Below are positions 25,449 to 33,207 of a DNA stretch of 64,000 bases, piece after piece. The notes below the pieces were generated by a model. It saw nothing but the letters and a program-made list of their open reading frames with translations, did not search any database and was not told where the DNA came from. Position numbers and translations under genes: made by a program. The number at the start of each line of letters is the position of its first letter. Position 1 is the stretch's first letter. The stretch comes from Neotamlana nanhaiensis (GTDB lineage: Bacteria > Bacteroidota > Bacteroidia > Flavobacteriales > Flavobacteriaceae), in contig NZ_JTDV01000005.1 of the NCBI RefSeq assembly GCF_000943555.1, positions 1 to 64,000 on the forward strand. Reading direction: 5' to 3'.

Positions 25449-26279
25449 CTATATTCTTATTTCTTCAAGAACTTCATCGCTTCGTAAATGTAGATTTTTT
25501 GGTAATAAGTTGAATTTTGGAAGTACGGCTAAATAACGGTCATCGTTAGTTGTATAAACGCGTTTGTAATGTACTTTGCTTTCGAGCTGAAGGTTTTTGA
25601 TGATTTCCTTTATAAAATCGTCGTGATGCACTAAATCTTTGCTTCCTAAATGGTAAACACCGTATTTATTTCGGTTGATGATGTAATGAATTTGCTGCGT
25701 GATTTTGCTTTCGGTAGTCACGTTCATGATCAGATTCGGAAATACTTCAACAGGCGTTTTCTCTTCAATTTGCTGAAGAATTTCTAAGATTCTAGGTGAT
25801 TGCGAACCAAAAACCATTGGTAAACGTAAAATAACCACCTTTTTAGCAGGTAGTCGCAATAGCATGTTTTCAATTTTTATTTTGAAATGCCCGTAAACAC
25901 TATGGCTTAGCGTTTTGTCTTCTTCATAACTCGGGTATTTACTGTAAGCATCAAAAACATTTGCAGACGATAAAAATATGAGCTTAGTTTTATGTTGAAG
26001 CAAATAATCGCTTAAATGCTGATGTAACAACACTTGCTTTGAAAAATCCCCACGCAATGCCGAAATAATAATGCTTGGTTTTACAATATCTAGGATTTCG
26101 TAAATATCATCTTCTTCAAAATTGTACTCAAAAAAATGATGGTTTTTCTCGAACGATTTATTAAAATTATAAGTACCAAACGTATTAAAATAGGGGCATA
26201 GTTCTTTGTAAATGGCATTTCCTAAAAAGCCACTTGCACCTAAAATTAATACCTTATGTTTTGTACCGTTTGTACTCAT
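25449..26279 (-). CDS. NAD-dependent epimerase/RmlD-like sugar nucleotide reductase
   Basis: 276 residues of the extended short-chain dehydrogenase family. The Rossmann motif is ILGASGFLGNAIYKEL near residue 12, a serine-containing LIFLSSANVFDAY segment follows, and the YxxxK-like site reads YGHFKIK near residue 130. The sequence resembles RmlD (dTDP-4-dehydrorhamnose reductase) and its relatives, but no other rhamnose genes are nearby. It could modify a nucleotide sugar for polysaccharide synthesis. It lies 26 bp downstream of glsA, same strand. Confidence 0.82.
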   Translation of the reverse strand: MSTNGTKHKVLILGASGFLGNAIYKELCPYFNTFGTYNFNKSFEKNHHFFEYNFEEDDIYEILDIVKPSIIISALRGDFSKQVLLHQHLSDYLLQHKTKLIFLSSANVFDAYSKYPSYEEDKTLSHSVYGHFKIKIENMLLRLPAKKVVILRLPMVFGSQSPRILEILQQIEEKTPVEVFPNLIMNVTTESKITQQIHYIINRNKYGVYHLGSKDLVHHDDFIKEIIKNLQLESKVHYKRVYTTNDDRYLAVLPKFNLLPKNLHLRSDEVLEEIRI

Positions 26280-26305
26280 AAATCTTTTAAAAGATAAAAA
26301 TTAGT

Positions 26306-27220
26306 CTAAAAAATAGACTGTTTGGTTTGCGTAGTAAAAGCCTCTAAAGCCTGCATGCCCAATAACGAATTTCCTTTTTTGTTTAGTCCAGGCGACCACG
26401 TGGTAATAATGAAATTATCGGGTAGAAGCGCCACAATACCGCCTCCAACACCACTTTTTCCTGGTAAACCCACTTCGAAGGCGAATTCGCCAGCTTCGTC
26501 GTAAAAACCACAAGTTAGCATGAGCGCATTAATACGCTTTACTTGCGAATTGGTTAAATGTAGTTTATTTTGTAAACAACAGCCATTGTTCGCTAAAAAG
26601 TAAAATACTTTGGTTAGTTGGCTGCATGTCATTTCAATAGAACATTGATGGAAATAGAAATCTAAAACAGCATCAATATCATTTTCTAAATTTTTAAATG
26701 ACTTTAACAAGTTTGCTGCCGATACATTTTTAAAGCCCGTTTGCTTTTCCGAAAGCGCAACAGTTTCATTATAATTTATAGAATCGTCGTCGCATAACTG
26801 ACGCACAAAATTTAAGAAATCGGTTTTCGGATCATCTAAATGCGATAACAAAATATCGGCAATAACAATGGCGCCTGAATTTATAAACGGATTTCGCGGT
26901 ATACCATTTTCAACTTCTAATAATGCTAATTGATTAAATGGGTGACCCGAAGGTTCTACATCAACGCGTTTCCAAATAGCTTCACCAACTAAAGACATGG
27001 CGTATGCTAACGAGAGTACTTTAGAGATACTTTGTATGGAAAATAAAGTATCGTATTCGCCAATTCCAAAACATGTGTTATTTATGGTACGTAAATGTAT
27101 TCCAAAATTAGCTATATCAACCTTAGCTAATTCTGGAATATAAGTGGCCACCGTTCCTTTTTCGGATTGGTTTATGGCCTTCTCGTAAATACCGTTTATT
27201 ATGTTTTGATAATCGCGCAT
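26306..27220 (-). CDS. glsA: Glutaminase A
   Basis: 304 residues, the length of bacterial glutaminases, which convert glutamine to glutamate and ammonia. It is a serine beta-lactamase-like fold with the catalytic S-x-x-K as SISK (S64, K67), and further motifs GHPFNQ, NPFINSGAIV and GLPGKSGVGGGIVAL near the C-terminus. It shares one base with the gcvT stop upstream, which suggests co-transcription of a nitrogen metabolism gene with the glycine cleavage T protein. Confidence 0.95.
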   Translation of the reverse strand: MRDYQNIINGIYEKAINQSEKGTVATYIPELAKVDIANFGIHLRTINNTCFGIGEYDTLFSIQSISKVLSLAYAMSLVGEAIWKRVDVEPSGHPFNQLALLEVENGIPRNPFINSGAIVIADILLSHLDDPKTDFLNFVRQLCDDDSINYNETVALSEKQTGFKNVSAANLLKSFKNLENDIDAVLDFYFHQCSIEMTCSQLTKVFYFLANNGCCLQNKLHLTNSQVKRINALMLTCGFYDEAGEFAFEVGLPGKSGVGGGIVALLPDNFIITTWSPGLNKKGNSLLGMQALEAFTTQTKQSIF

Positions 27221-28302
27221 TAACCTTTATAAAATGGCAGTTTTACAACGGTTGCAGGCACTGCATTTTTGCGTATTTGAATATTTATTTTACTGTTTAC
27301 ATCGGCAAAAACTGTTGGTACATAACCCAAGCCGATACCTTTACCTAAACTAGGACTCATCGTTCCTGATGTGACTTCGCCAATTTTAGTTCCGTTGCCA
27401 TCAACAATATCGTATCCTTGTCGAGGAATCCCGCGTTCATCCAACTCGAAAGCGACTAATTTACGTGCTACACCTTGTTCTTTTTGCTTTTTTAAAGCTT
27501 CGGAGTTTGTAAATTCTTTGGTGAATTTAGTAATCCAACCTAAACCAGCTTCAATAGGCGAGGTGGTATCGTTTATATCATTTCCGTAAAGGCAATAGCC
27601 CATTTCTAAACGCAAGGTGTCGCGAGCTGCTAAACCAATTGGTTTTATGCCATAGTCGGCGCCAGCTTCAAAAACTTTATCCCAGATTTGTTGTACTTCG
27701 CTGTTTTTACAATAAATTTCGAAACCGCCACTACCTGTATAGCCTGTAGCGGAAATAATGACGTGTTCGATACCTGCAAAATCGCCAACAACAAAGTTGT
27801 AAAATTTAATACTAGCTAAATCATGACTTGTTAAACTTTGCATCGCTTCAACGGCTTTTGGCCCTTGAATAGCTAGTAACGAATAATCATCACTTAAATC
27901 GCGCATGGTGGCACCAGCATCGTTTTTACTTGAAATCCAGTTCCAATCTTTCTCAATATTACTCGCGTTTACCACCAGTAAATAGGTGTCTTCTTTAACA
28001 CGGTAGACAATTAAATCGTCTACAATACCGCCTTCATCATTAGGCATACAACTGTATTGCGCCTTACCAATGGTTAATTTAGAAGCATCGTTACTGGTTA
28101 CTTTTTGTATTAAATCTAACGCATGCTCGCCTTCAATTAAAAATTCGCCCATATGGCTGACATCAAACACGCCAACGGCGTTTCTAACGGTTTCGTGTTC
28201 TGCATTAACGCCTTCGTATTGAACAGGCATGTTGTAACCTGCAAAAGGCACCATTTTCGCGCCAAGAGCGCTATGAGTTTCGGTAAGAGCAGTATTCTTC
28301 AT
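27220..28302 (-). CDS. gcvT: Glycine cleavage system aminomethyltransferase (T protein)
   Basis: 360 residues. The tetrahydrofolate-dependent T protein releases ammonia and methylene-THF from the H-protein-bound aminomethyl group. The N-terminal phrases [18 protein letters not shown] and [12 protein letters not shown] and the motif [17 protein letters not shown] are diagnostic. The other glycine cleavage genes (gcvH, gcvP) are not in the window; in Bacteroidota they are often unlinked. The start codon fits a normal N-terminus. It overlaps glsA by one base. Confidence 0.97.
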   Translation of the reverse strand: MKNTALTETHSALGAKMVPFAGYNMPVQYEGVNAEHETVRNAVGVFDVSHMGEFLIEGEHALDLIQKVTSNDASKLTIGKAQYSCMPNDEGGIVDDLIVYRVKEDTYLLVVNASNIEKDWNWISSKNDAGATMRDLSDDYSLLAIQGPKAVEAMQSLTSHDLASIKFYNFVVGDFAGIEHVIISATGYTGSGGFEIYCKNSEVQQIWDKVFEAGADYGIKPIGLAARDTLRLEMGYCLYGNDINDTTSPIEAGLGWITKFTKEFTNSEALKKQKEQGVARKLVAFELDERGIPRQGYDIVDGNGTKIGEVTSGTMSPSLGKGIGLGYVPTVFADVNSKINIQIRKNAVPATVVKLPFYKG

Positions 28303-28630
28303 TTAAAAATCTTTTGTTAGTATATAAAGTGTAATTAGGCATATTACAACAATTAATATACCTATTAAAACAGGATTTCTTTTTTAAAAGAAAACATAAT
28401 ATCTTCAATAAAATTACTGAAGAATTTTATAATTCTTACAAGTATGTCTTCCATAATTCAAAGAAAAGCAAATGTATTGAAATTTTATAATAACGCTTTC
28501 GCGAAAGGCTATAAAGGTTAGTTAAATATTAGCATTTTTCATTTAACTTTTCTTTTAAACTTTATGCTAAACTATAGTTAAACACTTAAAATGAACCAGA
28601 TAAGACGAATTGATTTTTGTAAATTTAAGT
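28303..28630. other. Intergenic region with palindrome CTTTCGCGAAAG
   Basis: AT-rich region of about 330 bases between divergent genes. The only notable item is a 12-base perfect palindrome at 28496-28507 within CGCTTTCGCGAAAGG, a word that recurs in the window (see findings). No RNA or ORF was recognised. Confidence 0.55.
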
Positions 28631-29281
28631 ATGAAAAATATATTAGTAGCAGGTGCAAATGGCACCACCGGTAAACAAATAGTAAATTTATTAAATAGAT
28701 CAGATCATTATACACCTATAGCAATGGTACGAAAACAGGAACAAGTATCGTACTTTAAAGATAAAGGTATTCAAACCGTTGTGGCCGATTTAGAGCAAGA
28801 TGTAACAAAAGCTTTTAGTAAGCAAATAGATGAAGTTGTATTTGCAGCAGGTTCTGGAGGTAAAAATGTAATAGGAGTAGACCAAGAAGGAGCTAAAAAG
28901 TTAATAGATGCTGCACACGAAAATAATGTAAGCAAGTTTGTTATGTTAAGTTCTATGGGGGCAGATAACCCTGAAGCAAATTCACAATTACAAGAATACT
29001 TAAAAGCAAAACATAATGCCGATGAGTATTTAAAAAGTAGTGATTTAAATTATGTAATTGTGCGCCCGGGTAGTTTAAAAAATGATGACGGTGCAGGTAA
29101 AATTGAATTAAAAAACCATTTTGATAAACACGGTGAAATTAGTAGAGCAGATGTGGCTAAAACCCTAGTACAATGTTTGGATGATGATGTACCAAATAAT
29201 ATTACTTTTGAAATTCTAGAAGGAGCAACACTAATTAAAAGAGCTGTTTTTGGTTTAGCTTTAACTGAGGTTGAAGTTTAA
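28631..29281 (+). CDS. NAD(P)-binding SDR-family protein
   Basis: 216 residues from ATG at 28631; a TTG seven codons earlier (28610) is in frame but adds a non-conserved prefix. The Rossmann motif is VAGANGTTGKQIVN, followed by MLSSMGADNPEA and YVIVRPGSL, as in atypical SDRs of the NmrA-like, ATP-binding or YwnB type. It probably binds NADPH and reduces or senses redox state; no substrate can be given. It converges on the YHYH gene. Confidence 0.85.
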   Translation: MKNILVAGANGTTGKQIVNLLNRSDHYTPIAMVRKQEQVSYFKDKGIQTVVADLEQDVTKAFSKQIDEVVFAAGSGGKNVIGVDQEGAKKLIDAAHENNVSKFVMLSSMGADNPEANSQLQEYLKAKHNADEYLKSSDLNYVIVRPGSLKNDDGAGKIELKNHFDKHGEISRADVAKTLVQCLDDDVPNNITFEILEGATLIKRAVFGLALTEVEV

Positions 29282-29285
29282 AATA

Positions 29286-30263
29286 TTAAAAAACATAAGC
29301 TCCTTTTAAACAATCTATAAAGTTATTATTTCCAGCATTATCTACATGATAATGATAACCACGTATATCGTCGTAATGCCCTCTACATTCATCTAAATCG
29401 GTTGGTTCGTTGCCATTTTCATAGAACCTAGCATATATACCATGACCGTCCATAGTATAGCCAATAAGTTCTGCATGCCCGAAGGTTTGTGTAATTACAT
29501 ATCTGTCGACTATGTCTTGAGTTGCGGCATGATAGTAATAGCCTTGATTAACATTAATATACCCACCGGCATCATCGAATGGAGCTAGAGTATAAGCGGC
29601 TAAAATATTGCTTACAGGTGCGGGTGCAGAAAATTCTATGCCGTTTAAAGCAATACCTATTGTAGAAGGTCCTGATGTAGCACCTGGAGCAGAATTAAAG
29701 CTATAAGTTGTAGTAAGTGCAATTGGCGTAATTGGTATGGTCCAAGTTTGTGTTATATCGTTTATATACGATGGAATACATTCAACACAAAAATTTTCAT
29801 ATTCTTCGCCAACATTGGGATTGGCGGTGTTTATGCAATCGTCTTCTGTTTCTGTGATGTAAATATATCCGTTGTCATCATACATTAACCAAGTATTATC
29901 GTTGTAAAAAGTGTTTAAATTAGATACAAATTCACTATCAACGTCGTAAACAGTTCCATTATCTAGCCAAATGCCTCCAGCAGAATCGTCATCTGAAATA
30001 CTGTTTGGACACCAAGGTCCCATTTCATGATCTGATGGAGCGCTTGTTGTAACAATTTCGTAGCAATTGGTTTCTGTACCATTAGATAGTGTACACGGAA
30101 CAATGTTTACTGTAACACCTGTAAAATTAGCACTTGAAGCATCTATAACAATATCGTAATCAACTTCGTTATCTTGACATGTTGTTGCACTATCAGCATC
30201 TCCACTACAAGAAAATAATGCGCATGCACTTGAAAATAAGGTAAGTAAAATTCAATTTTTCAT
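29286..30263 (-). pseudogene. YHYH-domain lipoprotein gene with in-frame TGA at codon 4
   Basis: The frame starts at ATG 30263 (MKN), hits TGA at 30254-30252, and is then open for 321 codons. The residues after the stop, ILLTLFSSACALFSC, are a textbook lipoprotein signal ending in a lipobox, and the whole downstream frame is intact through the YHYH domain (RGYHYHVDNAGNN) to the end. If TGA replaced TGG the product would be a 325-residue lipoprotein. The next in-frame ATG (30023) would remove the signal peptide. I therefore call it a recent nonsense mutation or a sequencing error. The YHYH domain is of unknown function and is secreted in other bacteria. Confidence 0.75.
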
Positions 30264-30312
30264 TTTTAGCTAATTAATTGAGATATAATTAAGATGCGCT
30301 AAAAATGAAAAA
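30256..30312. repeat. Perfect 15-bp inverted repeat spanning the YHYH gene start
   Basis: Arms at 30256-30270 and 30298-30312 are exact reverse complements (GCTAAAAATGAAAAA), separated by 27 bases that themselves contain TTAATT/AATTAA. One arm contains the ATG of the YHYH gene, so a hairpin would hide its start. The other arm lies 20 bases from the thrC stop. Confidence 0.7.
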
Positions 30313-30331
30313 CTTGTGGTTTATTTAAAAA

Positions 30332-31624
30332 TTAGCTTAATAAAAACCCTTTTAAATCCTCATAAGTAGAAATAACCGTAGCTTCTTTTTCTTTACCCAT
30401 AACAGCTTGAATTTGTTCTGGTAAGGGTTGTTTTTCTTTAATTACTTCTTCTACAACATCTAAAAACTTGGTTGGATGCGCCGTTTCTAAAAATACACAA
30501 TGTGCTTTTGTGTTTTCCTTTAAATACGCTTTACAACCTAAATAACCTACAGCTCCATGCGGATCGGCAACATAGCCGTAATTGTTGTTAATTTCTAAAA
30601 GAGCTGTTTTAGTTTCTTCATCGGTAAAACTGTAAGACGACAAGTTTTCTTTTAAGGTCTCGAAGTTGTTTTTGTAGATTTCTTCAATACGAATAAAATT
30701 ACTTGGCGCACCAACATCCATAGCATTACTAATGGTTTGTACTGATGGTTTTGGCTCATATAATTTTGAAATTAAATAGCGTGTTACCACATTGTTGGCG
30801 TTATTTGATGCAACAAAATGCTTAATTGGTAAACCTAATTGTTGCGCCATCATACCTGCGCAAATATTCCCAAAGTTACCACTTGGTACAGAAAATACAA
30901 TATCCTCGTATTTCTTATGAAGTTGTTTATAGGCAAACATAAAATAGAATAACTGCGGTAACCAACGCGCCACATTTATTGAATTTGCCGATGTTAGTTG
31001 CATTTTACTGGTTAAACTTTCGTCTAAGAAAGCAGTTTTTACCATGGCTTGACAATCATCAAAAGTGCCATTAATTTCTAGGGCTTTTATGTTTTGACCA
31101 AGTGTTGTTAATTGCTTTTCTTGAATATCACTCACTTTTCCGCTAGGGTAGAGTATAACAACGTTTACACCTTTTACACCTAAAAATCCGTTAGCCACAG
31201 CACCACCCGTATCGCCTGATGTTGCTACTAAAACAGTTACTTCGTTGTTGTTATCTTTATTAAAATAGCCTAAACAACGTGCCATAAAACGAGCACCAAC
31301 GTCTTTAAACGCCATGGTTGGTCCGTGAAACAGCTCTAGCGTTGAAATATTGTCATTAAGTTTAACTACAGGAAAATCGAACGACAAGGTTTCTTCTACA
31401 ATAGTTTTTAAAATATCATCTGGAATTTCTGGCGATACAAACTGTTTTATAGCTGTAAACGCAATTTCAGTATTTGATAAGTCATCAATATTTTCGAAAA
31501 AATCAGCCGGTAAAGGTGTTATACTTTCTGGAAAATATAAGCCTTTGTCTGGTGCTAATCCTTTTACAACAGCATTTTCGAATGTTGTGTTTGGTGCTTT
31601 ATGGTTTAGTGAGTAGTAGTTCAT
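30332..31624 (-). CDS. thrC: Threonine synthase
   Basis: 430 residues, a PLP enzyme that turns O-phosphohomoserine into threonine. The N-terminus MNYYSLNHKAPNTTFENAVVKGLAPDKGLYFPE and the PLP-lysine region ELFHGPTMAFKDVGARFMAR are characteristic of the fold-type II enzyme; ATSGDTGGAVANGF is the phosphate-binding loop. It is the last of the threonine genes in a leftward series (thrA, thrB, an S23-type gene, thrC), which share a leader peptide and attenuator upstream. The downstream end is the inverted repeat. Confidence 0.97.
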   Translation of the reverse strand: MNYYSLNHKAPNTTFENAVVKGLAPDKGLYFPESITPLPADFFENIDDLSNTEIAFTAIKQFVSPEIPDDILKTIVEETLSFDFPVVKLNDNISTLELFHGPTMAFKDVGARFMARCLGYFNKDNNNEVTVLVATSGDTGGAVANGFLGVKGVNVVILYPSGKVSDIQEKQLTTLGQNIKALEINGTFDDCQAMVKTAFLDESLTSKMQLTSANSINVARWLPQLFYFMFAYKQLHKKYEDIVFSVPSGNFGNICAGMMAQQLGLPIKHFVASNNANNVVTRYLISKLYEPKPSVQTISNAMDVGAPSNFIRIEEIYKNNFETLKENLSSYSFTDEETKTALLEINNNYGYVADPHGAVGYLGCKAYLKENTKAHCVFLETAHPTKFLDVVEEVIKEKQPLPEQIQAVMGKEKEATVISTYEDLKGFLLS

Positions 31625-31644
31625 GGTGTTTTTTATTGACCGAT

Positions 31645-32191
31645 GACTATTGATCGTTGACCGAAGTGGTAAAAACGACTAAATAAAAATCGGGGTATTA
31701 GTTTTATTTTATATTTTTTTAAACGCTTGCATCATGTTCATTAAATGAAATGCTTCGTTATAGAGTATTTCAAAATTATAGATTTCAATGTAATTTCTTC
31801 TTCTAGCTTTATGTAAACAAGTAACGACTTCAGCCAAAGATCTAATAGCATAATTTATAAATTTCCGTTGTTCAGGATTTGATTGACCAATAGAACCTTC
31901 TGAAATATTTAGAGCAATAGAATCTACAGCTCTAGTAATTTGAGAAGTAAGATTAAATTTTTCAATATCTGGAAAATTTAAAGCTAATTGAAAAATGGTT
32001 TCTCCATAATCCATTGCTTTCTGCCAAATAATTAACTTTTCGAATTTAAACTTACTCATAACATCAATTAATTTTTCTTTTCAAAAGCATCAGTCAACCG
32101 TCATTTCGCAACTGTCTGAAAAAATATTAACACGTCAATACGCTCCTCAAAATGTCAAGCCATCTTTATAATTTGTCAACGGTCATTGGTC
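31645..32191. repeat. Similar inverted sequences flanking the four-helix-bundle gene
   Basis: GACTATTGATCGTTGACC at 31645-31662 and GTCAACGGTCATTGGTC at 32175-32191 are imperfect reverse complements of each other on the two sides of the gene at 31709-32059. TTGACC/AATGACC words recur in both flanks. They may mark the ends of an inserted segment. Confidence 0.45.
31709..32059 (-). CDS. Four-helix-bundle protein (S23/IVP-type)
   Basis: 116 residues. The sequence FEKLIIWQKAMDYGETIFQLALNF, FNLTSQITRAVDSIALNISEG and the final helices match the four-helix-bundle family first seen as an intervening sequence in 23S rRNA genes of some bacteria and now known as a stand-alone, often horizontally moved small gene. 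Function is unknown. It interrupts the threonine operon between thrB and thrC, with intergenic gaps of about 85 and 150 bases, unlike the tight spacing of thrA and thrB. Confidence 0.85.
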   Translation of the reverse strand: MSKFKFEKLIIWQKAMDYGETIFQLALNFPDIEKFNLTSQITRAVDSIALNISEGSIGQSNPEQRKFINYAIRSLAEVVTCLHKARRRNYIEIYNFEILYNEAFHLMNMMQAFKKI

Positions 32192-32209
32192 TTACAATTC
32201 CTAACTAAA

Positions 32210-33133
32210 TCAACAAATCTTAACGCCTTTGGTGTTAATCTTCGAGACGTGAATATCAAATTCAATATCTGTTATTAAGCTGTAAGCCTTTTTAAGCGCT
32301 TGAGCCACATTATTAGCAATTTCTTCACCTTTACACAATGAAAAAATTGATGGTCCAGAACCTGAAATACAAGCACCTAAAGCACCTGCTTCTAGCATTA
32401 TTTGCTTCACTTCATTATAATGTGGAATAAGCTTACTACGGTGTGGTTCGATAATTACATCATGCAAAGAATCCTTAATTAAGTCGTAATCGCTGGTATG
32501 CAAAGCATGAATTAAACTCCCAACATTGGACCATTGCGTTATGGCATCACTTAGCGAAACGTCTTGAGGTAAAACTGCTCTAGATTCTGAGGTTTTTATC
32601 TCAATTTGCGGGTGAATAATAGTGGCGTACAAATCCTCGGGACTAGGAATTTCCAAAATTTGCAAAGGCTTAATTCCCTTTACCAATGTAAAACCACCAA
32701 ACATAGCAGGAGCAAGGTTATCAGCGTGTTCGCATTTACTTGCTAATGCTTCACCTTTTATGGCAAATTGGGTTAATTCGGTTTTGTTAAATGGTCGTCC
32801 TAAAAGCTCGTTCATACCAAAAACACTACCCACAGCACTTGCAGCGCTACTGCCAATACCACTTCCTGGTTTAATGTTTTTATAGATTTCAATTTCAAAA
32901 CCAAAATCAACATTAATGGCATCGTACATGGCTAAAGCAGAAACGCCTGCAACATTTTTTTCAGCTTCATAAGGCAAATCAAATCCTTCAATATGGGTGA
33001 TTTTAATGCCTTTTTTATCCACTTTTCGAATCACCATATCGTCACCAACATTGTCTAAGCAAAAGCCTAACACATCGAATCCGCAAGCAACGTTTGCCAC
33101 TGTGGCTGGTGAAAAAATTTTTATTTCATTCAT
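32210..33133 (-). CDS. thrB: Homoserine kinase
   Basis: 307 residues from ATG at 33133 (MNEIKIFSPATVANVACG), the position that matches the GHMP kinase family start. The frame is open further upstream to 33205 (TTG) within 3 bases of the thrA stop, but the extra 24 residues are not like the family. The ATP-binding motif is PGSGIGSSAAS. It phosphorylates homoserine for threonine synthesis. It follows thrA closely and is transcribed with it. Confidence 0.95.
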   Translation of the reverse strand: MNEIKIFSPATVANVACGFDVLGFCLDNVGDDMVIRKVDKKGIKITHIEGFDLPYEAEKNVAGVSALAMYDAINVDFGFEIEIYKNIKPGSGIGSSAASAVGSVFGMNELLGRPFNKTELTQFAIKGEALASKCEHADNLAPAMFGGFTLVKGIKPLQILEIPSPEDLYATIIHPQIEIKTSESRAVLPQDVSLSDAITQWSNVGSLIHALHTSDYDLIKDSLHDVIIEPHRSKLIPHYNEVKQIMLEAGALGACISGSGPSIFSLCKGEEIANNVAQALKKAYSLITDIEFDIHVSKINTKGVKIC

Positions 33134-33207
33134 CTGTTCAATTAAATAATTTTCGGCTGCGCTAGAACAAGAAATATCACTTGATTTATGCAATTCCATA
33201 CTCAAAA

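Noticed and set aside
28610-28630. TTG start for the SDR gene at 28610
   Set aside because: The ATG at 28631 gives the standard Rossmann start, and the extra seven residues are not family-like.
29286-30023. Shorter YHYH gene starting at ATG 30023
   Set aside because: That start would remove the lipoprotein signal and a conserved-looking stretch; the longer frame with the TGA is a better explanation.
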